Assembly: GCA_944327195.1 (NCBI GenBank)
Contig: CALVGV010000005.1
Span: forward strand, 1 to 64,000
Source of the DNA: an uncultured Limosilactobacillus sp.
GTDB lineage: Bacteria > Bacillota > Bacilli > Lactobacillales > Lactobacillaceae
Reading direction: 5' to 3'
Length of the DNA stretch: 64,000 bases
Of the stretch, positions 8,399-18,885 are shown piece after piece; positions within the stretch are counted from its first letter, which is position 1; every line of letters starts with the position of its first letter. The notes beneath the pieces were generated by a model, which was not told the origin of the DNA, ran no database searches, and saw nothing but the letters and a program-made list of their open reading frames with translations. Position numbers and translations under genes: made by a program.

Positions 8399-9730
8399 TT
8401 GACTGAGCTCTCTTCTCTTGATTCACTCTGGGAAGCGGTCCAAAGCGCGTTCCGGCAGACCATCACCGGTCCGACCTACGAAAACGTCGTTGCTCCGGCA
8501 AAGGCATACTCCCTCTCCGATCACCAGCTAACGGTGGTTGTTCCAACTTCTTACCACCTCGACTGGTGGCAGCGAAGCCTGAACACCCAGCTCAAGCACA
8601 TCTTGCGGGAACAAACCGGCCAAGACATCGAGCCGCGCTACGTTCTCACCAAGAGCCTAATCGGGAGAGAAGAGCCGCAAGCCAAGCCGACGCCGACCTT
8701 TCACGACCAAACCCCGCTAAACCCGGAGTACACCTTCCAAACCTTCGTTGAAGGCCGCAGCAACCAGTTTGCCTACGCCTCGGCCTACGCGGCTTCCGAA
8801 CAACCCGGTGGCCTCTACAACCCACTGCTCATCTACGGGGGCGTGGGCCTGGGCAAGACCCACCTGATGCAGGCGATCGCCAATAACATGCTGAGTCACA
8901 ACCCCAACGCCAAGATCAAGTACGTGACCAGCGAGAACTTCATGAACGACTACATTAATTCGATCAAGAACCGCACCCAGGAGGAATTCCGCCGCGAATA
9001 CCGCGACCTCGACGCCCTCTTGGTCGACGACGTTCAGTTCCTGGCCTCCAAGAACGAGACCCAGCTGGAGTTCTTCAATACCTTTAATGTCCTGCACGAC
9101 AACAACAAGCAAATCGTCCTGACCGCCGACCAGAACCCCAAGGAAATCCCCAACCTGACCGAGCGACTGGTGTCGCGCTTCGTCTGGGGCCTGACCGTCG
9201 AGATCACCTCGCCCGGCCTGGAGACGCGGATCGCCATCCTCAACCGCAAGGCCGAGGAGGAGCAAATTCCCGGGGTGCCAAGCGAGGTCCTCAACTATAT
9301 CGCCACCAAGATCAACACCAACGTCCGCGAGCTGGAAGGGGCCTTGATGCGGGTGCGGGTCTACGCCGAGATGCACAACGCCCCGATCACGATGGCGATT
9401 GCCACCGAGGCCCTGCAGGGAATTGGCGACGAACAAGCCACCACCCTGACGATCGACCTGATTCAAAAGAAGGTCGCCGCCTTTTACGGCATCAGCCAGG
9501 CCGACATCACCGGCAAGAAGCGGGTCAAAAACATCGTCATCCCCCGGCAAATTGCCATGTACCTCGCCCGCGAGCTGACCGACAACTCCCTGCCCAAGAT
9601 TGGCAAGGAATTCGGCGGCAAGGACCACACGACCGTCCTCCACGCCATCGATAAGATCGAAAAATTACTGGACAGCGACGCCAAGTTGAAAGCCGACATC
9701 GACCAGCTGCGCCGCGACCTGACTCCCTAG
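8399..9730 (+). CDS. dnaA: Chromosomal replication initiator DnaA
   Basis: DnaA binds TTATCCACA boxes at oriC, melts the origin and loads helicase. The 443-residue protein has the four standard domains: N-terminal interaction domain, linker, AAA+ ATPase (Walker A GGVGLGKTH near residue 150, Walker B LLVDDVQFL), and the DNA-binding domain with the signature GKDHTTVLHAIDKI. The start is TTG at 8399, with GAGGAGG about eight bases upstream; a weak start codon may limit DnaA dose. DnaA boxes flank it on both sides. Confidence 0.98.
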   Translation: MTELSSLDSLWEAVQSAFRQTITGPTYENVVAPAKAYSLSDHQLTVVVPTSYHLDWWQRSLNTQLKHILREQTGQDIEPRYVLTKSLIGREEPQAKPTPTFHDQTPLNPEYTFQTFVEGRSNQFAYASAYAASEQPGGLYNPLLIYGGVGLGKTHLMQAIANNMLSHNPNAKIKYVTSENFMNDYINSIKNRTQEEFRREYRDLDALLVDDVQFLASKNETQLEFFNTFNVLHDNNKQIVLTADQNPKEIPNLTERLVSRFVWGLTVEITSPGLETRIAILNRKAEEEQIPGVPSEVLNYIATKINTNVRELEGALMRVRVYAEMHNAPITMAIATEALQGIGDEQATTLTIDLIQKKVAAFYGISQADITGKKRVKNIVIPRQIAMYLARELTDNSLPKIGKEFGGKDHTTVLHAIDKIEKLLDSDAKLKADIDQLRRDLTP

Positions 9731-9760
9731 CCTGGGGAAAACCATCCCGTCATCCCCAGG

Positions 9761-9882
9761 TTATCCACAATTCATCCACAGGGGAGCAAAACTGGTTTTT
9801 CGTGGGGTTGAGCAACTTATCCACAGTATCCCCAGCCCCTACTACCACTACTAATTTTTAATAATATTAATATAAATAACCA
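9761..9882. other. oriC: oriC, downstream boxes, DnaA-trio and unwinding element
   Basis: Perfect DnaA boxes lie at 9761-9769 and 9817-9825, with a near match at 9772-9780. After the last box and a GC-rich spacer comes a run of triplets, CTACTACCACTACTA (9839-9853), followed by AT-only DNA (9854-9880). This is the order of the Bacillus basal unwinding system: DnaA boxes, GC spacer, DnaA-trios, AT-rich unwinding element. Confidence 0.88.
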
Positions 9883-9895
9883 AGGGGGAATTCCA

Positions 9896-11035
9896 ATGCA
9901 ATTCACCATCAACCGCAACGGCTTTATCGCCGAGTTAAACAATGTCCTCCGGGCCGTTGCCTCCAAGACGACCCTTGAAATCTTGACCAACCTGAAACTG
10001 GAAGCCACGGAACGGCAACTGGTGCTGACCGGCAGCAATTCCGATATCACCATCCAAAGCACGATCGCCGTTGACGCCGGCCAAGCCGGCCTGGTAATTG
10101 AAGAACCGGGCGCCATTCTGTTGCCGGCCCGCTTCTTTGCCGACATCATCAAGAAGCTGCCGGCCGACACGGTTACCCTGGCGGTCAAGACCGGCTTCTT
10201 GGCAACCATCACCTCCGGAGCCGCCGAATTCAAGATCAACGGCCAGGACGCGGTCAACTACCCGAACCTACCGGAAGTCGAGGGCGACCAGTCGGTTCAA
10301 GTGGCGCCGGACCTGCTGCGGGAAGTAATCGAGCAGACCCGGATTGCCGTTTCCAAGCAGGAAAGTAGACCAATTTTAACTGGGATCCATGTTCTCCTAA
10401 CCGGTACCCAGCTGACGGCGATCGCTACCGACAGTCACCGCCTGGCCCAGCGCAAGGTCGACCTACTGGCCCCGGTTGAGGTTCCGGCCGACGTGGTCAT
10501 TCCGGGGGCCAGCCTGACCGAACTGGCACGGATGATCGCCGACCAAAAGGACCCGCTCGACCTCTTGATCGCCGAAAACCAGGTACTCTTCAAGTTTGGC
10601 CACACCCTCTTCTACTCCCGCCTGCTGGAGGGGAAGTACCCGGACACCAGCCGGCTGATCCCGGAAAGCAGCGATACCAGCCTCGAAATGGATGCCAACG
10701 AACTGCTGGCGGCGATTGGCCGGGCCTCCCTGCTCTCGCACCAGGGGCGGACCAACGTGATCAAGCTTAGCCTGACTCCGGAAGACAACGGGGCCAAGCT
10801 GAGCGGGACCTCGGCCGACGTTGGGGTGGTCGAAGAAGACCTCCACTTCGACCAGGTTAGCGGCCAGGACTTGGAAATCTCCTTTAACCCGGACTACATG
10901 AGCGACGCCCTGAAGTCCTTCGGCGGGGCCAAGGTCCGGCTGGCCTTCACTTCGGCCCTGCGGCCCTTCACCCTGGTGCCGGTGGAAGACCAGGAAAACT
11001 TCGTCCAACTGATCACCCCGGTGCGGACCTTCTAG
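9896..11035 (+). CDS. dnaN: DNA polymerase III beta sliding clamp
   Basis: DnaN is the ring clamp that tethers DNA polymerase and many repair enzymes. The 379-residue protein begins MQFTINRNGFIAELNNVLRAVASKTTLEIL and shows the three-fold clamp domain pattern to the end (FVQLITPVRTF). AAGGGGG precedes ATG 9896. It follows the oriC unwinding element and is closed by a terminator at 11072, separate from the yaaA operon. Confidence 0.97.
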   Translation: MQFTINRNGFIAELNNVLRAVASKTTLEILTNLKLEATERQLVLTGSNSDITIQSTIAVDAGQAGLVIEEPGAILLPARFFADIIKKLPADTVTLAVKTGFLATITSGAAEFKINGQDAVNYPNLPEVEGDQSVQVAPDLLREVIEQTRIAVSKQESRPILTGIHVLLTGTQLTAIATDSHRLAQRKVDLLAPVEVPADVVIPGASLTELARMIADQKDPLDLLIAENQVLFKFGHTLFYSRLLEGKYPDTSRLIPESSDTSLEMDANELLAAIGRASLLSHQGRTNVIKLSLTPEDNGAKLSGTSADVGVVEEDLHFDQVSGQDLEISFNPDYMSDALKSFGGAKVRLAFTSALRPFTLVPVEDQENFVQLITPVRTF

Positions 11036-11071
11036 TTTGTGAACTTAGAATTAATCTAAAGAATTACCCCA

Positions 11072-11105
11072 AAAGAGGCGGGCAGGCTCCCGGCCTCTTT
11101 TTTTC
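11072..11105 (+). terminator. dnaN terminator
   Basis: AAAGAGGCGGG pairs with CCCGGCCTCTTT, followed by a long T run. The remainder of the 283-base gap holds the yaaA promoter and nothing else I can assign. Confidence 0.85.
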
Positions 11106-11265
11106 TATGCCCGCCCCGGTCATGCAAGCGGTCCCGCTCCTAATTTTTGGGGCCGAATTGGCGCAGACGGCCGCCAAGCGGGGTTAGCCGCCGTTTGGTG
11201 GTGGAAACCCAAAAATGCCTCGGCAAAAGAAAAATGGCGCAGGCGGCCTTAAAATGCACAAAAAT

Positions 11266-11294
11266 TTGAGTTTGCTTTCTGAAAAAGTTATAAT
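11266..11294 (+). promoter_or_regulatory. Promoter of yaaA-recF-gyrB-gyrA
   Basis: TTGAGT (11266-11271), a 17-base spacer and a perfect TATAAT (11289-11294). It sits 28 bases before yaaA. Confidence 0.75.
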
Positions 11295-11321
11295 ATTCAA
11301 GGTAGAAAAGGCGGTGAAATG

Positions 11322-11543
11322 ATGGAAAAAGAAGTTACGGTTAAGATTGATAAGCCCTTCATTACCCTCGGCCAACTCCTCAAGGAGGAGGGGATCATTC
11401 CCACCGGCGGGGCGGCCAAGTGGTTCTTGAAGGAACAGGCGGTGACCGTCAACGGGGAAGCCGAGGACCGGCGGGGCAAGAAGTTGTACCCCAACGACAC
11501 GGTTACCATCCAAGGGGTCGAAACGATCACGGTTACGGCCTAA
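11322..11543 (+). CDS. yaaA: S4-domain RNA-binding protein YaaA
   Basis: This 73-residue protein carries an S4 RNA-binding fold (ITLGQLLKEEGIIPTGGAAKWFLKEQAVTVNGE, read as separate parts). YaaA-type proteins are ribosome-associated. ATG 11322 is seven bases after AAGGCGG; ATG 11319 is also possible. It is the first gene of the yaaA-recF-gyrB-gyrA operon and ends two bases before recF. In other Firmicutes it sits in this same place. Confidence 0.9.
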   Translation: MEKEVTVKIDKPFITLGQLLKEEGIIPTGGAAKWFLKEQAVTVNGEAEDRRGKKLYPNDTVTIQGVETITVTA

Positions 11544-11545
11544 CG

Positions 11546-12670
11546 ATGCAGCTAACGGAAATTGAGTTGCGCCACTTTCGCAACTACGAGCACCTGGCGG
11601 TCGACTTCGCCCCCGGGGTCAACGTCCTGATCGGCGAAAACGCCCAGGGCAAGACCAACCTGCTGGAGGCGATCCACCTGCTGGCCCTGACCCGCAGTCA
11701 CCGGACCAACAAGGACCGCGAGCTGGTTCAGTGGCACCAGGAGCAGGCAATCGTCCGCGGCCGGGTGCAAAAGCAAACCGGCCCGGTCCCGCTCGAGGTC
11801 CAGCTCGGCAAGGGGGGCAAGCGGGTCAAGGTCAACCACCTGCCGCAAAGCCGGCTCTCGACCTACATCGGCAACCTCACCGTCGTCCTCTTCTCGCCCG
11901 AGGACCTGGCCCTGGTGAAGGGGGCGCCGGCGGTTCGCCGCCAGTTCATGAACGTGGAGTTTGGCCAGATGAGCAGCCGCTACCTGTACAACCTCAGCCA
12001 CTTCAACGACGCCCTCAACCAGCGCAACCAGTACTTGCGGCAGTTGCGCAACCACGAGGCCCACGACCGGGTCCTGCTCGAGGTCTTGTCCGACCAGGTG
12101 GCGACCTTTGGCGGCGAGGTGGCGGCGGTTCGCGCCCGGCTGGTTCACCAACTGGAGGGCTGGGCCCAGCCGATCCACGAGGAAATTTCGCAGCAAAAGG
12201 AGGCCCTCGAGCTGCGCTACGTCAGCCAGCTGACCATCGACGCGCAGAGCGAGGCCAGTGATTTGACCGAGCAGTTGCAAGCGGCCTTGCGGGCCAACGT
12301 TGATAAGGAGATTGCCGCCGGGACCACCCTCACCGGTCCCCAGCGCGACGACCTCCACTTTTTAGTGAACGGCAAGAACGTCCAGCACTTCGGTTCCCAG
12401 GGCCAGCAGCGAACGACCGCCCTAGCGGTCAAACTGGCCGAACTGGACCTGATGAAGGAGCAGACCGGCGAGGCGCCTTTGCTCCTGCTCGACGACGTCT
12501 TGTCCGAGCTCGACGACGACCGTCAGACCCACTTGCTGACGGCGATCCAAGACAAGGTGCAGACCTTTTTAACCACCACCAGCCTAAGCGGGGTGGCCCG
12601 GCAACTGATCAAGGCACCGACGATTTACCAGATTGAGAATGGTCATTTGCAAAAGGAGGAAACAGCGTGA
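11546..12670 (+). CDS. recF: DNA replication and repair protein RecF
   Basis: RecF is an SMC-like ATPase that helps load RecA at gaps. The 374-residue protein begins [17 protein letters not shown], with Walker [15 protein letters not shown] and the late signature [14 protein letters not shown] 11546 follows the yaaA stop by two bases and has no strong ribosome site of its own, which suggests translational coupling. Its stop overlaps the gyrB GTG by four bases. Confidence 0.96.
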   Translation: MQLTEIELRHFRNYEHLAVDFAPGVNVLIGENAQGKTNLLEAIHLLALTRSHRTNKDRELVQWHQEQAIVRGRVQKQTGPVPLEVQLGKGGKRVKVNHLPQSRLSTYIGNLTVVLFSPEDLALVKGAPAVRRQFMNVEFGQMSSRYLYNLSHFNDALNQRNQYLRQLRNHEAHDRVLLEVLSDQVATFGGEVAAVRARLVHQLEGWAQPIHEEISQQKEALELRYVSQLTIDAQSEASDLTEQLQAALRANVDKEIAAGTTLTGPQRDDLHFLVNGKNVQHFGSQGQQRTTALAVKLAELDLMKEQTGEAPLLLLDDVLSELDDDRQTHLLTAIQDKVQTFLTTTSLSGVARQLIKAPTIYQIENGHLQKEETA

Positions 12671-14616
12671 GTCACGAGGAAGTAGAGAAGAAGGCCGAAC
12701 TGGCCAGTGAGTACGACGCCAGCCAAATCCAGGTGCTCAAGGGCCTGGAAGCCGTGCGCAAGCGGCCGGGGATGTACATCGGCTCCACGACCGTCCAGGG
12801 GCTCCACCACCTGGTGTGGGAAATTGTCGACAACGGGATCGACGAGGCCCTGGCCGGTTTCTGCGATGAAATCAACGTCGTGGTGGAGGCCGACAACAGC
12901 ATTACCGTGACCGACAACGGCCGCGGGATCCCGGTTGACATCCAAAAGGAAACCGGCAAGCCGGCCCTCGAAACGGTCTTCACCGTCCTCCACGCCGGCG
13001 GGAAGTTCGGCAACGGCGGTTACAAGGTCTCCGGGGGGCTCCACGGGGTGGGGGCCTCGGTGGTCAACGCCCTCTCGACGACCCTCGACGTTGAGGTCAC
13101 CCGCCAGGGCAAGCGCTACCGGATGGACTTCAAGCGCGGCCACGTCAACCACCCGATGGAAGAGATCGAAAGCGGCCTGCCGGAAACCGTCCACGGCACC
13201 AAGGTTCACTTCAAGCCGGACCCGGACGTCTTCAAGGAAACGACCGTCTACAACATCAAGACCCTGACCGACCGGATCCGCGAGCTGGCCTTCCTGAACA
13301 AGGGGCTCAAGATCACGATCGAAGACAAGCGCCCCGAAACGCCAACCAAGGAAGAATTCCACTACGAGGGCGGGATTCGCCACTACGTCGAGTACCTCGA
13401 CGAGGGCCACGACCTCCTCTTCGACCCGCCGATTTACGTTGAGGGCGAGGCCAACGGGATCACGGTGGAAGTGTCCTTGCAATACACCGACGACTACCGG
13501 TCCAACCTGCTGACCTTCACCAACAACATCCACACCTACGAGGGGGGGAGCCACGAGACCGGCTTCAAGACCGCCCTCACCCGGGTGATCAACGACTACG
13601 GCAAAAAGTCGGGCCAGCTCAAGGGCAACAACGCCACCCTCTCCGGGGATGACGTCCGCGAGGGGCTGACGGCGGTGGTCTCGATCAAGCACCCGAACCC
13701 GCAGTTTGAGGGGCAAACCAAGACCAAGCTCAGCAACTCCGACGCCCGGACGGCCACCGACCGGATCTTCAGCGAAACGATGACCCGTTTCATGATGGAG
13801 AACCCGGACACTGCCCACAAGATCGTTGAAAAGGGGCTCCTGGCCTCCAAGGCCCGGGTGGCCGCCAAGCGGGCCCGCGAAGTGACCCGCAAGAAGAGCG
13901 GGCTGGAAATCTCCAACCTGCCGGGGAAGCTGGCCGATAACACCAGCAAGGACCCGGAAATTTCGGAATTGTTCATCGTCGAGGGGGATTCGGCCGGCGG
14001 GAGCGCCAAGCAGGGGCGGTCGCGGCTGACCCAGGCGATCCTGCCGATCCGGGGGAAGATCCTCAACGTCGAAAAGGCCAGCCTTAACCGGGTGCTGGCC
14101 AACGACGAAATCCGTTCCCTCTTTACCGCCTTGGGAACCGGCTTTGGCGAGGACTTCGACGTTGAAAAGGCCAACTACCACAAGCTGATCATCATGACCG
14201 ATGCCGACGTCGACGGGGCCCACATCCGGACTTTGCTCCTGACCCTCTTCTACCGCTTCATGCGGCCGATGATCGAAAAGGGCTACGTCTACATCGCCCA
14301 ACCGCCGCTGTACCAGGTTCGCCAAGGGAAGTTCGTCAAGTACATCGACTCCGACGAGGAACTCGACCAGGTGGTCAACTCCCTGCAACCGAGCCCGAAG
14401 CCGGTCATCCAGCGCTACAAGGGGCTGGGGGAAATGGACGCCGAGCAGCTGTGGGAAACGACGATGGATCCCGAACGGCGCCGCCTCTTGCGGGTGAAGC
14501 TCGATGACGCCAAGGAAGCCGACCAGATCTTCCAGATGCTGATGGGGACCAAGGTTGGCCCGCGGCGCGAGTTCATCGAGGAGAACGCCACCTTCGTCAA
14601 GAACCTCGACCTGTAG
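12667..14616 (+). CDS. gyrB: DNA gyrase subunit B
   Basis: GyrB is the ATPase subunit of gyrase, which introduces negative supercoils. The 649-residue protein has the GHKL ATPase ([19 protein letters not shown]), the TOPRIM motif [13 protein letters not shown] and the metal-binding [11 protein letters not shown]. The start is GTG 12667, overlapping the recF stop (GTGA), with AAAGGAGG upstream. gyrA follows after 75 bases. Confidence 0.98.
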   Translation: MSHEEVEKKAELASEYDASQIQVLKGLEAVRKRPGMYIGSTTVQGLHHLVWEIVDNGIDEALAGFCDEINVVVEADNSITVTDNGRGIPVDIQKETGKPALETVFTVLHAGGKFGNGGYKVSGGLHGVGASVVNALSTTLDVEVTRQGKRYRMDFKRGHVNHPMEEIESGLPETVHGTKVHFKPDPDVFKETTVYNIKTLTDRIRELAFLNKGLKITIEDKRPETPTKEEFHYEGGIRHYVEYLDEGHDLLFDPPIYVEGEANGITVEVSLQYTDDYRSNLLTFTNNIHTYEGGSHETGFKTALTRVINDYGKKSGQLKGNNATLSGDDVREGLTAVVSIKHPNPQFEGQTKTKLSNSDARTATDRIFSETMTRFMMENPDTAHKIVEKGLLASKARVAAKRAREVTRKKSGLEISNLPGKLADNTSKDPEISELFIVEGDSAGGSAKQGRSRLTQAILPIRGKILNVEKASLNRVLANDEIRSLFTALGTGFGEDFDVEKANYHKLIIMTDADVDGAHIRTLLLTLFYRFMRPMIEKGYVYIAQPPLYQVRQGKFVKYIDSDEELDQVVNSLQPSPKPVIQRYKGLGEMDAEQLWETTMDPERRRLLRVKLDDAKEADQIFQMLMGTKVGPRREFIEENATFVKNLDL

Positions 14617-14691
14617 GCGGCCCGCGGTCAAAAAACAGCTAGGCCGGGGAGAACCCGGCATTGAAAATCGTTGTACGAGGAGGAGGAAAAC

Positions 14692-17199
14692 GTGGCACAA
14701 GAAGATTTGCCAAGTCGCATCACCGAGGTCAACCTGACCAGCCAGATGCGAAACTCATTTTTGGATTACGCAATGAGCGTGATCGTCTCCCGGGCCCTGC
14801 CGGACGTTCGCGACGGCCTCAAGCCGGTCCAGCGGCGGATTCTGTACGGGATGAACGAACTCGGCGTGACCCCGGATAAGCCCTACAAGAAGTCGGCCCG
14901 GATCGTCGGCGACGTAATGGGGAAGTTCCACCCCCACGGGGACTCCTCGATCTACGAGGGGCTGGTGCGGATGGCCCAGGACTTCTCCTACCGCTACATG
15001 CTGGTTGACGGCCACGGGAACTTCGGCTCGGTTGACGGCGACGGGGCCGCCGCCATGCGGTACACCGAGGCCAAGATGAGCAAGATCGCCGTCGAAATGC
15101 TGCGCGACATCAACAAGAACACGGTTGACTTCCAGGACAACTACGACGGCACCGAAAAGGAGCCCGAGGTCCTGCCGGCCCGCTTCCCCAACCTCCTGGT
15201 CAACGGGGCGGCCGGGATCGCCGTCGGGATGGCCACCAACATCCCAACCCACAACCTTGGCGAGGTCATCAGCGCGATCCACGTGCTGATGGATAACCCC
15301 GACGCCACCACTAGCGACCTGATGAAGGTCCTGCCGGGGCCGGACTTCCCGACCGGCGGGGTGGTGATGGGCAAGGCCGGCATCCGCAAGGCCTACGAAA
15401 CCGGCCAGGGCTCGATCGTCGTCCGCGCCAAGGTGGAAATTGAGGAGACCAAGAACGGTCGCCAGCGGATCGTCGTCCACGAAATCCCCTACATGGTCAA
15501 CAAGGCCAAGCTGATCGAGCGGATCGCCGAGCTGGCCCGCGAAAAGGAAATTGACGGCATCACCGACGTCAACGACGAAACCGACCGCGAGGGGATGCGG
15601 ATCGTGATCGACGTCCGCCGCGACGCCAGCGCCGAGGTGATCTTAAACAACCTCTACAAGCTGACCTTGATGCAGACGACCTTCAACTTCAACATGCTGG
15701 CGATCGTCAACGGGGCGCCGAAGATCCTGAGCCTCAAGCAGATCCTCCAGTACTACCTGGCCCACCAGGAATCGGTGGTGCGGCGACGGACCGAGTTTGA
15801 CCTCAAGAAGGCCCAGAGCCGGGCCCACATCGTGGCCGGCCTGCGGATCGCCCTCGACCACATCGACGAGATCATCCGGATCATCCGCCAATCGGAGACC
15901 AGCGAGGTGGCCAAGGACCAGCTGATGAACGGCTACGGTCTCTCCGATCGCCAGGCCCAGGCGATCCTCGACATGCGGCTGGTCCGCCTGACCGGCCTGG
16001 AACGGGAAAAGATCGAGGCCGAATACCAGAAGCTGGTAGCCGCGATTGCCGACTACAAGGACATCCTCGCCCACACCGAGCGGATCCAAAAGATCATCTA
16101 CGACGAGTTGTTGGAGATCCAAAAGCGCTTTGGTGACAAGCGGCGGACCGAGCTCCAGGTCGGCGACATCACCAACCTGGAAGACGAGGACCTGATCGAG
16201 GAAGAGGCGATCGTCGTCACCCTGACCCACAACGGCTACATCAAGCGCCTGCCGCTCGACGAGTTCAAGTCCCAGCACCGCGGCGGCCGCGGGATCAAGG
16301 GGATGGGGGTTCACAGCGACGACTTCATCGAGCACCTCATCACCAGCTCCACCCACGACAAGCTGCTCTTCTTCACCAACACCGGCAAGGTCTTTGCGAT
16401 GAAGGGCTACGAGGTGCCGGAATACGGCCGGGCTGCCCAGGGGATCCCGGTGATCAACCTCCTCGGGATCGAGGCCAAGGAAAAGATCAGCGCGGTGATC
16501 AACGTCGCCCAAAACGAGGACTACGGCGACCGCGACCTCTTCTTTGCCACCAAGCACGGGGTGGTTAAGCGGACGGCGGTGGCCGACTTCGCCAACATCC
16601 GCAGCAACGGCCTCAAGGCGATCAACCTCCACGAGGAAGACGAGCTGATCGCCGTCGACATCATCAGCCACGACCAGAACATGATCCTGGGGACCCACCT
16701 CGGCTACGCGGTTAGCTTCCCGGCCACGACCGTTCGGGCAATGAGCCGGGCGGCCGCCGGGGTTCGCGGGGCCCGCTTGCGGGAAGGCGACTACCTGATC
16801 GGGGCCGCCCCGCTGACCGCCGACAGCCGGGTGCTGGTGCTGAGCGAGAACGGCTACGGCAAGCAGACCCCGGCCAGCGACTACCCGGTTAAGGGTCGCG
16901 GCACGATGGGGATTAAGACCGTCAACGTCACCGCCAAGAACGGGCCGCTAGTTGGCCTGACCACCGTCAAGGGCGACGAGGACGTGATGCTGGTTACCGA
17001 CAAGGGGGTCATTATCCGCTTCGGCGTTGAGACCGTCTCCGAAACCGGCCGCTCGGCAATGGGGGTTCGGCTGATCAAGATGGCCGAAGACTCCAAGGTG
17101 GCCACGATGGCCCTGGTTGCCAAGGAAGAGGAGACCGAGCCGGATGCGGAAGCGGCAGATGCTCCCGTGGCCAGCGCGGAAGAAACAACCGAGAACTAA
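14692..17199 (+). CDS. gyrA: DNA gyrase subunit A
   Basis: GyrA makes the double-strand break and wraps DNA. The 835-residue protein has the catalytic Tyr in [11 protein letters not shown], the GyrA box [10 protein letters not shown], and an acidic C-terminal tail ([13 protein letters not shown]). In the quinolone-determining region the classical Ser is present and the next key acidic site is Glu ([10 protein letters not shown]). The start is GTG 14692 because GGAGGAGG lies five bases before it; an in-frame ATG at 14671 has no such site. It ends the yaaA operon at a strong terminator. Confidence 0.97.
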   Translation: MAQEDLPSRITEVNLTSQMRNSFLDYAMSVIVSRALPDVRDGLKPVQRRILYGMNELGVTPDKPYKKSARIVGDVMGKFHPHGDSSIYEGLVRMAQDFSYRYMLVDGHGNFGSVDGDGAAAMRYTEAKMSKIAVEMLRDINKNTVDFQDNYDGTEKEPEVLPARFPNLLVNGAAGIAVGMATNIPTHNLGEVISAIHVLMDNPDATTSDLMKVLPGPDFPTGGVVMGKAGIRKAYETGQGSIVVRAKVEIEETKNGRQRIVVHEIPYMVNKAKLIERIAELAREKEIDGITDVNDETDREGMRIVIDVRRDASAEVILNNLYKLTLMQTTFNFNMLAIVNGAPKILSLKQILQYYLAHQESVVRRRTEFDLKKAQSRAHIVAGLRIALDHIDEIIRIIRQSETSEVAKDQLMNGYGLSDRQAQAILDMRLVRLTGLEREKIEAEYQKLVAAIADYKDILAHTERIQKIIYDELLEIQKRFGDKRRTELQVGDITNLEDEDLIEEEAIVVTLTHNGYIKRLPLDEFKSQHRGGRGIKGMGVHSDDFIEHLITSSTHDKLLFFTNTGKVFAMKGYEVPEYGRAAQGIPVINLLGIEAKEKISAVINVAQNEDYGDRDLFFATKHGVVKRTAVADFANIRSNGLKAINLHEEDELIAVDIISHDQNMILGTHLGYAVSFPATTVRAMSRAAAGVRGARLREGDYLIGAAPLTADSRVLVLSENGYGKQTPASDYPVKGRGTMGIKTVNVTAKNGPLVGLTTVKGDEDVMLVTDKGVIIRFGVETVSETGRSAMGVRLIKMAEDSKVATMALVAKEEETEPDAEAADAPVASAEETTEN

Positions 17200-17238
17200 G
17201 AATTAACCGGCCTCGCTGACTTAGAGCGGGCTGAAGAA

Positions 17239-17270
17239 AAGGGTGGCGCACCTGAGCGCCGCCCTTTTTT
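17239..17270 (+). terminator. gyrA terminator
   Basis: GGGTGGCGC pairs with GCGCCGCCC, followed by TTTTTT. Confidence 0.88.
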
Positions 17271-17440
17271 GTTAAAAAAATTGCCGATCGATAGGGTAAA
17301 TTTTGGCCAATTGACGTATATATAAGAGTAGGGACCGCAACCCGGATTTCGGCAAGTCATCTGCGAGAACCGCTTGTGATTTATTCGAAATTATGCTAAC
17401 ATGTTTGCTTGTGAGTATACGGAAATCGTCTACTCTCCTT

Positions 17441-17467
17441 GTTCCTACTAAATTTGGTGGTGGGAAC
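17441..17467 (+). promoter_or_regulatory. Hairpin in the rpsF leader, possible S6:S18 autoregulatory site
   Basis: GTTCCTAC pairs over eight positions with GTGGGAAC around an 11-base loop, 27 bases before rpsF. Many bacteria carry an S6:S18-binding leader in this position. I see a stable hairpin; the ligand is an inference. I could not fix the rpsF promoter in 17271-17440. Confidence 0.4.
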
Positions 17468-17494
17468 CAGAGACCATAAGGAGGTGTAACATTC

Positions 17495-17788
17495 ATGGAA
17501 ACACGCAAATATGAAATTACTTACATCATTCGCCCGGACATCGAAGAATCCGCAAAGGCTGAGCTGGTAGCTCGCTTCGACAAGATTCTGGCCGACAATG
17601 GTGCAACGGTCGTTGACTCAAAGGACTGGGCTACCCGCCGGTTCGCTTACCCGATCGCTAAGTACACTGAAGGGACTTACCACGTGGTAAACGTTGAAAC
17701 CGACACGGACGAAGCCCTGAACGAATTTGGCCGCTTGGCTAAGTTCAGCGACGACATTCTGCGTCACATGGTTGTTAAGCGCGGCTAA
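17495..17788 (+). CDS. rpsF: 30S ribosomal protein S6
   Basis: This 97-residue S6 begins [16 protein letters not shown] and carries the conserved [20 protein letters not shown] stretch. AAGGAGGTG precedes the ATG. It is first in the classic rpsF-ssb-rpsR operon. S6 binds S18 in the small-subunit platform, and the operon encodes both. Confidence 0.98.
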   Translation: METRKYEITYIIRPDIEESAKAELVARFDKILADNGATVVDSKDWATRRFAYPIAKYTEGTYHVVNVETDTDEALNEFGRLAKFSDDILRHMVVKRG

Positions 17789-17830
17789 TTCCCCGCTAAC
17801 AACCGGCAATTGAGAGGAGTGCGATAGCCC

Positions 17831-18496
17831 ATGCTAAATCGTGTAGTATTAACTGGACGACTTACTCGGGATCCAGAGTTGCGGTACACTGGAAGCGGCA
17901 CGGCGGTTTGTTCCTTTACCCTGGCGGTTGACCGGCAGTTCCGGAACCAACAGGGGAATCGGGAAGCCGACTTTATCAGTTGCGTAATTTGGCGGAAGTC
18001 GGCCGAAAACTTCGCCAACTTCACCCACAAGGGGTCGTTGGTGGGGCTTGACGGCCGCCTGTCGACCCGCAATTACGAAAACAACCAAGGGCAACGGGTT
18101 TACGTGACCGAAGTAACGGTCGACAACTTTGCCCTCCTGGAACCGCGCAGTGCCAACCAGGGCAACAACGGCGGCTTCAATAACCAGGGCAATGGTGGTT
18201 TCAACAACAACCAGTCCTTTGGGAACAACGCCTTTAACGCCAACGGCTTTGGCCAATCCGCTCCTCAGCAACCGGCCAACAATGGCTTTGCCAACAACGG
18301 GCCGGTCTTTGACCAAAACAACCAGGTTGACCTTGATTCCCTGCCGTTCGGCAACGGGGCCGCTAGTTCCGCCCCGGCCAGCGACGGGCAGGTCAACATT
18401 GATGATCAAAGCGCACTGAGCGCAAACCAGAATCAAGCTTCATCCAGTGCGGATGACAATGGGGACCATCCAACCATCGATGATGTCCCATTCTAA
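17831..18496 (+). CDS. ssb: Single-stranded DNA-binding protein
   Basis: This 221-residue SSB has an N-terminal OB fold (about 1-108, [20 protein letters not shown]) and a long Gly/Asn/Gln-rich linker (about 110-205), ending in the acidic interaction tip TIDDVPF that recruits repair and replication proteins. It is longer than the roughly 170 residues common in Bacillus because of the linker. It lies between rpsF and rpsR, the standard order. Confidence 0.97.
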   Translation: MLNRVVLTGRLTRDPELRYTGSGTAVCSFTLAVDRQFRNQQGNREADFISCVIWRKSAENFANFTHKGSLVGLDGRLSTRNYENNQGQRVYVTEVTVDNFALLEPRSANQGNNGGFNNQGNGGFNNNQSFGNNAFNANGFGQSAPQQPANNGFANNGPVFDQNNQVDLDSLPFGNGAASSAPASDGQVNIDDQSALSANQNQASSSADDNGDHPTIDDVPF

Positions 18497-18514
18497 TCAA
18501 AGGGAGGTAATTTC

Positions 18515-18751
18515 ATGGCTCAACAACGTCGTGGTGGCCGTCGTCGCCGCAAGGTAGACTTCATCGCCGCAAACCACATTGAATACATCGACTACAAGGA
18601 CACTGACTTGCTGCGTCGCTTCATTTCCGAACGCGGGAAGATCTTGCCACGCCGGGTAACCGGGACCAGCGCCAAGAACCAACGCCGCTTGACGATCGCA
18701 ATCAAGCGCGCCCGGATCATGGGGCTGCTGCCATTCGTTGCCGAAGACTAA
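18515..18751 (+). CDS. rpsR: 30S ribosomal protein S18
   Basis: This 78-residue protein is basic at the N-terminus ([20 protein letters not shown]) and has the conserved [18 protein letters not shown] core of S18. It sits 18 bases after ssb with GGGAGGT upstream, and ends the operon at a terminator. Confidence 0.98.
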   Translation: MAQQRRGGRRRRKVDFIAANHIEYIDYKDTDLLRRFISERGKILPRRVTGTSAKNQRRLTIAIKRARIMGLLPFVAED

Positions 18752-18766
18752 GGCGATTCAATGGCG

Positions 18767-18798
18767 AAAAAAGGCTGGGATGCTCCCCGGCCTTTTTT
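18767..18798 (+). terminator. rpsR terminator
   Basis: AAGGC-GGG pairs with CCC-GGCCTT, flanked by an A run and followed by TTTTTT. Confidence 0.82.
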
Positions 18799-18885
18799 GC
18801 GTTCTAAATCTTTTTGGTTGTCTAATGCCAAATGGCCCAAGATAAGTTAAGATAGACTTAATGATTTTTGAAGGGAGGGGGAGCA

